Assembly: GCA_934661105.1 (NCBI GenBank)
Contig: CAKUIV010000006.1
Coordinates: forward strand, 1-34,530
Source: an uncultured Ellagibacter sp.
GTDB lineage: Bacteria; Actinomycetota; Coriobacteriia; Coriobacteriales; Eggerthellaceae
Reading direction: 5' to 3'
DNA: 34,530 nt
Shown piece after piece: positions 8,061-15,904 of this stretch (positions are counted from its first letter, which is position 1; each line of letters begins with the position of its first letter). Both the position numbers and the translations under genes were made by a program. Under the pieces are notes generated by a model. That model searched no databases. It was not told the DNA's origin and saw nothing but the letters and a program-made list of their open reading frames with translations.

Positions 8061-8074
8061 TGTAAACGCCTCTT
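8061..8074 (+). promoter_or_regulatory. Candidate LysR site before operon A
   Basis: TGTAAAC-G-CCTCTT matches 13 of 14 bases of the left part of the palindrome at 6829-6850; only the base between the two blocks differs. A weaker relative, GTAAACG, recurs at 8103-8109, 41 bases away or about four helical turns, as expected for a dimer-of-dimers site. No other copy was noticed in the window. Confidence 0.5.
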
Positions 8075-8345
8075 GCCATGCAAGGAAACCTTTACGGCAG
8101 CGGTAAACGACTCCGACGTCGAAATCCCCGAAACCACTTATCAACGCCGTTTGCGCTCCCTATCCTTCCATTCGACGCCAAATACAAGCCGTTGGCGGGG
8201 CCTGATTCAATTGGCCGATGGCTTACAAGACGAGGGCGTATCGAATGGCTGCGCAACGGAGGGGTCGCGCAAGCTCGCCGCACCAACGCGAACTTCATAC
8301 CCGACTGCCCGACTGCGCGGCTCCAAGCAACAAAAGGAGGAGTCG

Positions 8346-10937
8346 GTGGACAAGCAAGGAATCATCGATGCCAGCCGCGCGAAGCACGAGGGGGAGCGCA
8401 TCTTCTACACTTCCTGCCCTGCAAACGGCTGCTGGGACTCGGCATGCATTCTGAAGTGCCACGTGAAGGACAACAAGCTCATCGCGATCGAGCCGGACGA
8501 CTCGGTCAACGCCAACGACAGCCGTGAGGATTGCGGCTGGGAGAACATCTGGAAGGGCAACGTCCAGATGCGTCCGTGCGCCATGGGCCATTCCTGGAAG
8601 AAGGAAATCGAGGCCGAGACGCGTCTTCTGCACCCGATGAAGCGCGTGGGCGAAAAGGGCCCGGGCAAGGGCTACTTCGTGCAGATTTCCTGGGAAGAAG
8701 CTCTCGACACCATCGCCGACAAGCTCAAAGAGATCAAGGCCAAGTACGGCCCGTACGCCATCTTCCATTCCCAGTACCCGTCGTTCGAGAAGAACGGCTT
8801 CCCGCTCGCACCGTGGTGGGAAGCGGGCTTCGGCGCGTGGGGCGAGCACTCCACGTCCGGCCATGCCGCAGGCGAGATGCTCCATCTCGGTGTCGACCTT
8901 TCCAAGACCGCAAAGGGCCTTTCCGAGGCGCTGCCCGGCTTCGAAGCCTCCGACATCTTCAATTCCAAGCTTTTCGTCATGTGGGGTATGGACCCGGTCG
9001 TCGCATGGTTCGGCCCGACATCGTACTACATGCAGCTCGCGCACGAGTACGGCTGCAAGACCATCGTCATCGATCCGCGCTACACGCAGTCTGCGGAAAT
9101 CCTTGCCGATCAGTGGATTCCCATCCGCCCCGGCACCGACCTTGCCATGATGCTCGCCATCGCGCAGGTGCTCTACGAAGAGGACCTCATCGACCACAAG
9201 TTCGTCGACGAGTGGGTCGACAAGGCGGGCTTCGAGGAATGGCGCACCTACGTCATGGGCGAAGGCGAAGACGGCATCAAGAAGACGCCGGAATGGGCCG
9301 CTCCGATCTGCGCCGTTCCCGCTGAGACCATCCGCGAGTTCGCGCGCCTGTACGGCACCACGAAGCCGGTTCACCTGCAGTACTTCTATTCCTGCGCCAA
9401 GCGCCACATGGGCGACTACTCCGCAGCCGCTTCCATGCTGCTCCAGGCCATGACCGGCAACATCGCATGCGCCGGCGGCTGCCAGACGGGCGCTTGCCTG
9501 CCCACGCCGGGCCGCGTTCCCGCACCGCGTGCCGATTGGCATCGCGATCCGGGCGACTACAAGGTGCCGGTGCTGTTCAACAACAACTGCCTCACCGAGA
9601 TTCTCGCCTGCCAGAAGGATTACTGGGAAGGTCGCATGAGCGAGTCGGAGTTCCGCCATCGCATCGGATCGCCGAACAACGAGTGCCCGCTGCCGAACAT
9701 CCAGATGATCATCTTCGAGAACAACTACGGCAACAACCACTCCAATGTGAACAAGCGCTTCGCCGGCATGGCTGCCACCGAGTTCAACTGGGGTTTCCAG
9801 TGGCATCTGAACCAGCCCACCGCCGAGCTCTGCGACATCATCCTGCCGGCCCCGATTTGGCAGTTCGAGGGCATGGACGAGTACATGTACGGCCATCAGC
9901 GCTTCGTGTCCGGCCCGAACGGCATGCGCAACTACTTCACGTTCTGCGCGCGCGGCCTTGATTTCCCGGGCGAGGTTCGCTCGAAGGAATGGGTCTGGAC
10001 CGAGATCGCCAAGCGCCTCGGCGTGGCCGACAAGTACAACCCCCGCATGCTCGATGTGGACGCCGAGCACTGGGTCGACGCTCAGGAGGCCGTGTACAAG
10101 GAGGCCTTCGAGAACTGGGCGAACAACGAGACGGTCATGGCCTACCTCGGTTACGAGAAGCGCCCGACCTGGGAAGAGTTCAACGCTCATCCGGTCGTCC
10201 GCACCGAGATCGACGTGCCGTACTACCCGTTCAAGAGCATGATCGAGCGCGGCGAGAGCCCGTTCGGAACCCCGACCGGCAAGATCGAGTTCGTGTCGAA
10301 CTACGTGAAGACCCACGACATGACCGAGTCCCGTTGGCGCGGCAAGATCGACCCGATGCCCGTGTGGAGCCCGAGCTACGTCGAAGGCGACATCGGATCT
10401 GCTTCCAACGACGGCTTCTACAACCCGAAGGTCACGAAGTACCCGCTGTCGATGGTTTCCCCGGTCTCGATCTACCGTCAGCATTCGAGCAATGACAACA
10501 ACCCGCTCATGCGCGAGGACTGCTATCGCCATGCGGTGTGGATCTCCGGCGTCGATGCGCAGGCTCGCGGCATCAAGGACGGCGACATCTGCCGCGTCTA
10601 CAGCGATCGCGGCGAGGTCGAGCTCACGGCTTACGTCACCAACCGCATGATGCCCGGCACCGCGGCTGTGCACCATGGCGCATGGTTCCAGACCGACGGC
10701 ACGCCGGCCGAATGCAACAAGTACGGCGAGGACCTTCGCGGCACCCCGAACATCCTGCTCGACGACGGGCACCTGCCCCACATCCTGGGCGCGCTCATCA
10801 TCGCGGGTCTCGTGGAGGTCGAGAAGCTTCGCGATGGCGACGCCGAGGGCTTCGGCAACGAGGCTGAGCGCGGTGGCATGCGCGGTGCAAGTGTGGCTCT
10901 GAACTACCGCCGCTCGCTCGGTGAGGGGAAGGAATAA
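8346..10937 (+). CDS. Molybdopterin (bis-MGD) oxidoreductase catalytic subunit, no Tat signal
   Basis: An 863-residue member of the DMSO-reductase superfamily. An N-terminal Fe-S motif with unusual spacing is visible: Cys29-x4-Cys34-x3-Cys38 and Cys78 (CAMG), with an extra Cys24. Middle domains carry typical cofactor-binding stretches (FVMWGMDPV, IDPRYTQSAE, PIRPGTDLAMM), and the C-terminal domain binds the second pterin. There is no twin-arginine signal, so it probably acts in the cytoplasm, unlike most respiratory members. Start: GTG at 8346, five bases after AAAGGAGG. Four bases after its stop comes the Fe-S subunit. A soluble enzyme beside two permeases recalls pyrogallol transhydroxylase-like organisation, but I cannot assign a substrate. 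Confidence 0.85.
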   Translation: MDKQGIIDASRAKHEGERIFYTSCPANGCWDSACILKCHVKDNKLIAIEPDDSVNANDSREDCGWENIWKGNVQMRPCAMGHSWKKEIEAETRLLHPMKRVGEKGPGKGYFVQISWEEALDTIADKLKEIKAKYGPYAIFHSQYPSFEKNGFPLAPWWEAGFGAWGEHSTSGHAAGEMLHLGVDLSKTAKGLSEALPGFEASDIFNSKLFVMWGMDPVVAWFGPTSYYMQLAHEYGCKTIVIDPRYTQSAEILADQWIPIRPGTDLAMMLAIAQVLYEEDLIDHKFVDEWVDKAGFEEWRTYVMGEGEDGIKKTPEWAAPICAVPAETIREFARLYGTTKPVHLQYFYSCAKRHMGDYSAAASMLLQAMTGNIACAGGCQTGACLPTPGRVPAPRADWHRDPGDYKVPVLFNNNCLTEILACQKDYWEGRMSESEFRHRIGSPNNECPLPNIQMIIFENNYGNNHSNVNKRFAGMAATEFNWGFQWHLNQPTAELCDIILPAPIWQFEGMDEYMYGHQRFVSGPNGMRNYFTFCARGLDFPGEVRSKEWVWTEIAKRLGVADKYNPRMLDVDAEHWVDAQEAVYKEAFENWANNETVMAYLGYEKRPTWEEFNAHPVVRTEIDVPYYPFKSMIERGESPFGTPTGKIEFVSNYVKTHDMTESRWRGKIDPMPVWSPSYVEGDIGSASNDGFYNPKVTKYPLSMVSPVSIYRQHSSNDNNPLMREDCYRHAVWISGVDAQARGIKDGDICRVYSDRGEVELTAYVTNRMMPGTAAVHHGAWFQTDGTPAECNKYGEDLRGTPNILLDDGHLPHILGALIIAGLVEVEKLRDGDAEGFGNEAERGGMRGASVALNYRRSLGEGKE

Positions 10938-10941
10938 GACG

Positions 10942-11685
10942 ATGACTCAGTATGGTTTCATGTTCGATATGAACCGATGCTACGCCTGCCAGGCATGCAG
11001 CATCGCTTGCAAGGACTGGCACGGCATCGAGCCGGGCGCCGAGAAGTACATGACGGTGTACGAATGGGAAGAGGGAACGTTCCCGAACATCCGCCTCCAT
11101 TCGCTCGCGTTCCCGTGCGCGCACTGCGAGGACCCGGCATGCGTGAAGGTGTGCGAGTCGGGTGCCCTCTACAAAGAGGACGAGTTCGGCGCTGTTCTCG
11201 TTGACCAGGACAAATGCACCGGCTGCCGCAAGTGCTACGACGCGTGCCCCTACGGTGCCCCGCGCTTCGCGACCGACGAGCCCACCTGCAAGATGAGCAA
11301 GTGCGACATGTGCATCGACCGCTTGGCCGACGGCAAGCAGCCCGCCTGCACCCAGAGCTGCCCGCTGCGCGCCTTCGACTTCGGCCCGATCGACGAGCTC
11401 GTGGAGAAGTACGGCGACGTGCGCTACTGCGCGGGCATGCCCTCTCCCGATAAGACCAAGCCCTCCTTCATCATCTGGAATCCGCGCGAGAAGACCCCGC
11501 TCATTCCGTACGACGCCGATGAGGCTATCCGCCTGAACCAGCAGCGCGGCGACTTCGGCACGATGTTCGAAAGCCCCGAAGACCTCGCGACCTTCGATGA
11601 GGGCACCATCCGCCGCAACGAGCTTCAGATGAAGCACGGCTCCGTCGTCGAGCTCATGCGCGCTACTCGCAACGACATGGCGTAA
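10942..11685 (+). CDS. Four-cluster ferredoxin-type electron-transfer subunit (DmsB/PhsB/NrfC-like)
   Basis: A 247-residue Fe-S protein and the natural partner of the preceding catalytic subunit. Four cysteine groups are visible: Cys13/16/19/23, Cys59/62/67/71, Cys92/95/98/102, and Cys116/121/124 with Cys136 or Cys140, enough for four [4Fe-4S] clusters. No signal peptide or membrane helix is seen. The tail after residue 150 is longer than in the shortest members. Start: ATG at 10942 after GGGGAAGGAA, four bases after the upstream stop, so translation is likely coupled. No membrane anchor gene follows, which supports a soluble two-subunit enzyme. Confidence 0.9.
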   Translation: MTQYGFMFDMNRCYACQACSIACKDWHGIEPGAEKYMTVYEWEEGTFPNIRLHSLAFPCAHCEDPACVKVCESGALYKEDEFGAVLVDQDKCTGCRKCYDACPYGAPRFATDEPTCKMSKCDMCIDRLADGKQPACTQSCPLRAFDFGPIDELVEKYGDVRYCAGMPSPDKTKPSFIIWNPREKTPLIPYDADEAIRLNQQRGDFGTMFESPEDLATFDEGTIRRNELQMKHGSVVELMRATRNDMA

Positions 11686-11696
11686 GCGCTTGCCAA

Positions 11697-11726
11697 CCCG
11701 CAGGCGGGACTCTCCCGACCTGCGGG
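11697..11726 (+). terminator. Stacked GC hairpin between the Fe-S subunit and the GntP permease
   Basis: CCCGCAGG-CGGGA pairs with TCCCG-a-CCTGCGGG around a three-base loop: thirteen pairs with one bulged A. There is no T-run. It may stabilise the upstream message or partly terminate it, lowering expression of the permeases. Confidence 0.45.
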
Positions 11727-11747
11727 GGGCTTAGCCGCTTGCGGCAC

Positions 11748-11779
11748 CCCGCCCGATCGATCAAGGGGACTCGGGCGGG
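11748..11779 (+). other. Second hairpin in the same gap
   Basis: CCCGCCCGA (11748-11756) pairs exactly with TCGGGCGGG (11771-11779) around a 14-base loop. Together with the hairpin at 11697-11726 it makes a double structure in the 206-base gap before the GntP gene. Confidence 0.45.
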
Positions 11780-11891
11780 CCTTGCTCGAATGCACGTCGC
11801 TGCATCAGAACCTTCCCGTACCGCCAACGCGGGAGTCTCTTTTGCAGCGGCATTGCAGATAAACAACCTGCTTTACGAAAGGGGAAGCAAC

Positions 11892-13214
11892 ATGGAGTGG
11901 ATTGGAGTCATCGGCATCATCGTCGGTCTCGTCTTCTTCGTCATTGCAGCCATGAAAGGCTGGAATGTTCTCATCACGTCCATCGTGACGGCTGTCATCA
12001 TCGCGGCCACTAACGGCATGGACATCGCCAACGCAATCCTGGGCACGCAGTCCTCCTACGTGACCGGCTTGGCAAGCTTCGTTCAGAAGAACCTGCTCAT
12101 CTTCATGGGCGCGGCTATCCTGGGCGAGTACATCGACAAGTCCGGCGCTGCGAAGTCCATCGCCCAGGCGATCGTGGGCAAGGTCGGCACGAAGAGCCCG
12201 TACCTCGTCCTTCTCGCCATCGCCGCTGTCGGCGCGATCCTCACCTACGCCGGCATCTCGATGTTCGTGGCTATGTTCGCCCTCATCCCGCTGGCTCGCC
12301 CGATCTTCAAGGAATGCAACATTCCGTGGCATTTGTTCTGCGCTGCATGGTCGCTTGCCGCCTGCTCGTTCACCATGGCCATGATCCCTGGCGTTCCCGC
12401 CGTTGCATGGATCAACGCGGCTAACGGCTGCGGCGTGTCCATGACCGCGGCCCCGGTGCTCGGCATCGTCGGTACCGTTATCGCCATCGTCGTGTCCTGC
12501 CTCTACATCAAGTTCGCGCTGAAACGCGCTCAGGCCAAGGGCGAGACCTACGAGATCACCGCTGCCGACGAGCAGACCGCAACCGAGCAGAAGGAACTCC
12601 CGAGCCTGATCGTGTCCCTGCTCCCGCTGATCCTGCTGATCGTCATCATCATCGGCGGCTCCCAGCTCGGCGTGAAGAACGTCGTCTACATCGGCATGAT
12701 CGTTGCCGTCGTCGTTTCCATGATCGTGTTCAACAAGTTCATCCCCAGCCAGCGCGACACCATGGGCAACGGCGCCAAGAACGCCCTCGGCCCCGCGCTC
12801 TTCACCTCCGCCGCTGTCGGCGTCGGCACCGTTGCCGCCGCTTCCGTCGGCTTCACGGTCATCTACGAGGCCATCTTCAACATGCCTGGCGGCACCTACG
12901 TTTCCGCTGCGACCATGGCTGCCGTCCTCGGTGGCGTCATGGGCTCCGGTTCGGGCGCTGTGGGCATCATCGCGCAGAACTTCCTCGAGCCGTACCTGGC
13001 CACCGGCTGCGACCCGGCTGCTCTCGCGAAGATCATCGCGACCGCTGCCACCATCGGCGGCGCGCTGCCGAACTCGGGCGCAATGTTCGGCATGCTTGCC
13101 GCGATGGGCTTGAACCATGGCAACTCCTACAAGCACATCGCCGCCATCTCCATCGGCGCCGGTCTGTGCGCACTCGTCGTCATGATCGTCCTCGCGAACC
13201 TCGGTATCGCGTAG
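11892..13214 (+). CDS. GntP-family permease
   Basis: A 440-residue membrane protein with about 12-14 helices and the look of the gluconate:H+ symporter (GntP) family, which also moves D-glycerate, hydroxybutyrate and other small organic acids. The family-like segment around residues 110-200 reads GISMFVAMFALIPLARPIF and later TMAMIPGVPA and AAPVLGIVG. The ATG at 11892 follows AAAGGGGAAG. It comes after the Mo/Fe-S subunits and before the NCS1 permease in the same direction, so it may bring in the enzyme's substrate. Which acid it carries is not readable. Confidence 0.8.
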   Translation: MEWIGVIGIIVGLVFFVIAAMKGWNVLITSIVTAVIIAATNGMDIANAILGTQSSYVTGLASFVQKNLLIFMGAAILGEYIDKSGAAKSIAQAIVGKVGTKSPYLVLLAIAAVGAILTYAGISMFVAMFALIPLARPIFKECNIPWHLFCAAWSLAACSFTMAMIPGVPAVAWINAANGCGVSMTAAPVLGIVGTVIAIVVSCLYIKFALKRAQAKGETYEITAADEQTATEQKELPSLIVSLLPLILLIVIIIGGSQLGVKNVVYIGMIVAVVVSMIVFNKFIPSQRDTMGNGAKNALGPALFTSAAVGVGTVAAASVGFTVIYEAIFNMPGGTYVSAATMAAVLGGVMGSGSGAVGIIAQNFLEPYLATGCDPAALAKIIATAATIGGALPNSGAMFGMLAAMGLNHGNSYKHIAAISIGAGLCALVVMIVLANLGIA

Positions 13215-13225
13215 GAAAGCCTGTT

Positions 13226-13256
13226 CGGGCGGCGGGGTGTAGCGTTCTGCCGCCCG
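13226..13256 (+). terminator. Hairpin after the GntP gene, no T-run
   Basis: CGGGCGGC (13226-13233) pairs exactly with GCCGCCCG (13249-13256). It lies eleven bases after the stop. Lacking a T-run, it is a weak terminator or an RNA-stability element. Confidence 0.45.
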
Positions 13257-13316
13257 TGAACCGCTTGTCTTTCGAGAACGTCGCGGGCGGGTGACGTCTT
13301 GAAAGACGCGAATTTC

Positions 13317-13476
13317 GATGGGCGCCTTCATCGATCGGGCGCCCATCCCTCAGAGAAGAGGGCTGTTCCCTCCACATATCCCGCGCTCTTATCCCCTAAG
13401 AGCGAACCCTCCACCAGGTGCTTCCCCCTTTTCCCTCTATTCATGCCGGGAAGCGCCACAGCCCTCTTCTCTGAGG
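13317..13476 (+). ncRNA. Candidate multi-branch structured RNA element
   Basis: Four helices pack end to end: GATGGGCGCC/GGCGCCCATC (13317-13326 with 13338-13347), then directly a perfect 19-base closing stem (13348-13366 with 13458-13476). Inside it are CGCTCTTA/TAAGAGCG (13384-13391 with 13397-13404) and GGTGCTTCCC/GGGAAGCGCC (13417-13426 with 13448-13457, one G-T pair), the last abutting the closing stem. TTTCGAT flanks the element on both sides (13313-13319 and 13477-13483). It could be a leader RNA controlling the permease or a small mobile repeat. It does not match the purine riboswitch, whose core is much smaller. Confidence 0.5.
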
Positions 13477-13541
13477 TTTCGATATCTCAGCATCGATACG
13501 CATGACTCCATATGAGGGGCCGAAGAATCAAAGGGGAACAT

Positions 13542-15053
13542 ATGAACGCAGAAACTGCGGCGGAAAGCGCCGCGAAGGGGAAATCGACGCCTGAAGTGGC
13601 GGCTCCCGCCCAGGGACGCGCGCCGTCGAAGGGGAAGGCGACTTCCCAGTCGTCGCTGTTCGAGCGTGTGCCTGATTCGGAACGTTTGGCCTGGCCCGAC
13701 ATCGCCGCCATCCTCTCAGGCGTTGTGTCGTCGCTCTCCAAGCTCATGGGCGGCGGCATCGTGGCGTTCTACGCGGGCTGCCAGCTCGGCGGGGTCGCCA
13801 TGGCCATCACCTTCGCCCTGTCGTTCGTCCTCACCTATCTCGTGGGCAAGATCACTTTCCGAGAGGGCCTTCCCAACAACGTCGCCTCCCGCCTCTACAT
13901 CTTCGGCACCAAGGGCTCGGCCGTGGGCTCGCTCATCTGGATCTTCCTGCTCGTCGGCGTGCTCGCCGTGGGCACCGTCCAGCTTGGCAACGCCATCCTC
14001 TACGCGTTCGGGTGGGACGCGACCTGGGAGCGCTGGGCGCTCTTCGTCGGCATATCCTGCGTGTGGATCTTCATGGCGCTCTTCGGCACGAAGATCATCG
14101 CGCGCATGAACGCGGCGTTCGTCGTGGCGCTCTTCTGCGTGATGGGCTACGTCGTCTACCTCATCGCCGCGAACGGTCAGATGGGCGACGCGCTCACCCA
14201 CGGAGTCATGATCCCGGGCGTGGAAGTGGGGCAGGGCTTCGCCTACGGCGTGAACTACGCCATCATGACGAGCGGCCTGCTCGCGCTGTTCGCCGCCGAT
14301 TTCACGCGTTTCGCCCGCAAAGAGAGCGATCTTGTCCCCATCGCCGGCGTGGGCTCGCTCTTCGCGGTGATCACCTATCTTTTCGGCGCGCTTATCACGT
14401 ACTTCGGCTTCGAGAAGTCGGTCGAGTACTTCTCGGCGCAGGGCATGGGCGCCACCGCCGCCGCGCACGCGGCGATCACCAACCCCGGCATCTCGCTTGT
14501 GCTCGCTGCGGGAGGGGTGGGGCTTGCGATCATCTGCCTGTCTCAGATGAAGGTGGAAACCTCCAACTCCATCGGCGGCGCGAACGCCGTGACGAACCTG
14601 TTCGACTCGCTGTTCGGCGTGAAGCTGTCCTGGCCCGTCGCCGTCGTCATCGCCAACGCGATCGGGCTCGCCTTCATCCTGGGCAACATCTTGGACCAGG
14701 TGAACGCCTTCATGTCGTTCGGCTCGATTCTCACCATCTCCTGGTGCATGCTCCTCATCACCGACTACTACATCGTGCGCGGTCCTATGAAGATCGGAAG
14801 CCGCGGGGTGCCGCTCTCATCGGTCGAGTCGGTGAACTGGCGCGGCGTTATCACGCTTGCGGTTACGAGCATTGCGAACATGGTGCTGTACTCGACGGGC
14901 GTCGTGTCCGTGCCCTTCCTCACCACCGCTCCCATGACGGTCGTGCTCTACCTCGTTCTTTCGTGGGCGATGCGTGACAAGGTCCGCACCGCAGAGTCTG
15001 GGCGTCTCGCTTCATGCGACGCGACCGAGGGGACTGAAAAGACCGCGGCTTAA
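13542..15053 (+). CDS. NCS1-family permease (cytosine/purine/allantoin type)
   Basis: A 503-residue membrane protein of the nucleobase:cation symporter-1 family. A hydrophilic, Ala/Lys-rich N-terminal tail of about 55 residues precedes about twelve helices; the first carries the family-like pattern SSLSKLMGGGIVAFYAG. Members carry cytosine, purines, allantoin, hydantoins or thiamine. The ATG at 13542 follows AAAGGGGAA. Its place in operon A hints that the substrate or product could be a nitrogen heterocycle, but it could be independent, since it has a 327-base leader of its own. The long N-terminal tail is unusual. Confidence 0.82.
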   Translation: MNAETAAESAAKGKSTPEVAAPAQGRAPSKGKATSQSSLFERVPDSERLAWPDIAAILSGVVSSLSKLMGGGIVAFYAGCQLGGVAMAITFALSFVLTYLVGKITFREGLPNNVASRLYIFGTKGSAVGSLIWIFLLVGVLAVGTVQLGNAILYAFGWDATWERWALFVGISCVWIFMALFGTKIIARMNAAFVVALFCVMGYVVYLIAANGQMGDALTHGVMIPGVEVGQGFAYGVNYAIMTSGLLALFAADFTRFARKESDLVPIAGVGSLFAVITYLFGALITYFGFEKSVEYFSAQGMGATAAAHAAITNPGISLVLAAGGVGLAIICLSQMKVETSNSIGGANAVTNLFDSLFGVKLSWPVAVVIANAIGLAFILGNILDQVNAFMSFGSILTISWCMLLITDYYIVRGPMKIGSRGVPLSSVESVNWRGVITLAVTSIANMVLYSTGVVSVPFLTTAPMTVVLYLVLSWAMRDKVRTAESGRLASCDATEGTEKTAA

Positions 15054-15157
15054 GGTTGGGTGCCGAACGCACTCGAATTGGTGAACGCGAGAGTCGCTCA
15101 ATCCGGTTTGAGTGGGGCGTTCTGCAGACAATTGATTAGGAATCGCAGTATCATGAA

Positions 15158-15188
15158 CCCTGGCGGATGTCGTTCCGCCAGGGTTTTT
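15158..15188 (+). terminator. Strong intrinsic terminator 23 bases before the next start codon
   Basis: CCCTGGCGGA (15158-15167) pairs exactly with TCCGCCAGGG (15174-15183) around a six-base loop, followed by TTTTT (15184-15188). Outer AA/TT pairs extend it. It ends transcription after the NCS1 permease. The next gene starts at 15212, so its promoter must overlap or precede this hairpin. CAGACA (15125-15130) and TATCAT (15149-15154), 18 bases apart, could be that promoter, with initiation inside the hairpin. Confidence 0.75.
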
Positions 15189-15211
15189 CGTATGCGATGA
15201 AAGGAAACGCC

Positions 15212-15622
15212 ATGGCCGTTATGCCCAAAGAAGCTCAGGATATGTTCAACAACGCGAAGAACATGGTTCTCGCGACGGCAACGCCGGACGGTGCGCCGAA
15301 CGCCGATCCGATGGGGATGAAGAAGGTGCTCGACGACGAAACCGTCTACATCTCCGACCAGTTCTTCAACAAGACGCTTGCGAACCTGAAGGCGAACAGC
15401 AAGGTCGCCATCACGTTCTGGGGCGACGAGGGTGCTTACCAGATTCACGGCACGGCGAACTACATCAACGAGGGCGAGCAGTTCGATGAGCTGAAGAAGT
15501 GGGCTGACGGCTGCTTTGAGGCGATCGGCATGCCGGCAACCGCGAAGGGCGGCATCATCGTTCACGTCGACGAGCTCTTCACCTGCAAGCCCGGTCCCGA
15601 CGCCGGCGCGAAGATCGCCTAG
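15212..15622 (+). CDS. Pyridoxamine 5'-phosphate oxidase-like (split-barrel flavin) protein
   Basis: A 136-residue protein of the FMN-binding split-barrel family. The pattern is the family's usual one: an opening helix, then VLATATPDGAPNADPMG and a strand ending KVAITFWG. Members bind FMN, F420 or haem and reduce or protect against small molecules; most are uncharacterised. The ATG at 15212 is six bases after AAAGGA. The gene is monocistronic, with terminators just before and after it. It has no link by position to pyridoxal metabolism, so the name describes the fold only. Confidence 0.75.
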   Translation: MAVMPKEAQDMFNNAKNMVLATATPDGAPNADPMGMKKVLDDETVYISDQFFNKTLANLKANSKVAITFWGDEGAYQIHGTANYINEGEQFDELKKWADGCFEAIGMPATAKGGIIVHVDELFTCKPGPDAGAKIA

Positions 15623-15660
15623 GCTCGTTCCGCCTGTTGATAGCATTCCGCACCTACGAT

Positions 15661-15690
15661 CGGCCCCAGGAACAATTCTGGGGCCGTTTT
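15661..15690 (+). terminator. Intrinsic terminator after the flavin-fold gene
   Basis: CGGCCCCAG (15661-15669) pairs with CTGGGGCCG (15678-15686) and is followed by TTTT. Confidence 0.8.
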
Positions 15691-15904
15691 GCGCTCTGAC
15701 GAAAACGACGCCCGCTTTTGCCCCTTTCAGTCCTCTGGTATGAACGGCGGGTCGGCTTCCCGTGCGTTTTTCAGTCGCTGTCGGGGGTATCGGCGTCGTT
15801 GCCTCCCGTACCCTTCAAGGTGGGATCGAACGCACTCGAAGCGGCTTGCGATCCGATTGCCGCCCACCAAGGGGACGGGCGCGGATCGCGGTCGAGAAGG
15901 GAAG

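Larger units (their letters stand above)
7860..8345. other. Long control region and leader of the molybdopterin operon A
   Basis: No gene is supported. It contains the lysR terminator (7950-7990), the candidate regulator site (8061-8074), a second related box at 8103-8109, and about 240 bases of apparent untranslated leader up to the ribosome site AAAGGAGG at 8333-8340. An in-frame extension of the oxidoreductase through 8073-8345 is open, but its translation does not resemble the enzyme family. I did not recognise a known riboswitch in the leader. Confidence 0.5.
13215..13541. other. Structured leader region before the NCS1 permease
   Basis: No gene is supported. From left to right the region holds a hairpin after GntP (13226-13256), a small hairpin (13295-13308), and the multi-branch element (13317-13476), then about 65 bases leading to the ribosome site AAAGGGGA of the next gene. 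Confidence 0.6.

Noticed and set aside
8073..8345. N-terminal extension of the operon A oxidoreductase by 91 codons
   Set aside because: The translation has no signal peptide or family similarity, and an excellent ribosome site (AAAGGAGG) sits five bases before the GTG at 8346.
8346..10937. Firm naming as pyrogallol transhydroxylase or DMSO reductase
   Set aside because: Only superfamily motifs are secure. The metal ligand and substrate pocket cannot be assigned by eye, and the Fe-S spacing matches neither clearly.
13348..13476. Purine riboswitch before the NCS1 permease
   Set aside because: The closing stem is too long, the junction lacks the conserved core bases as I know them, and the hairpin loops are not complementary as in that class.
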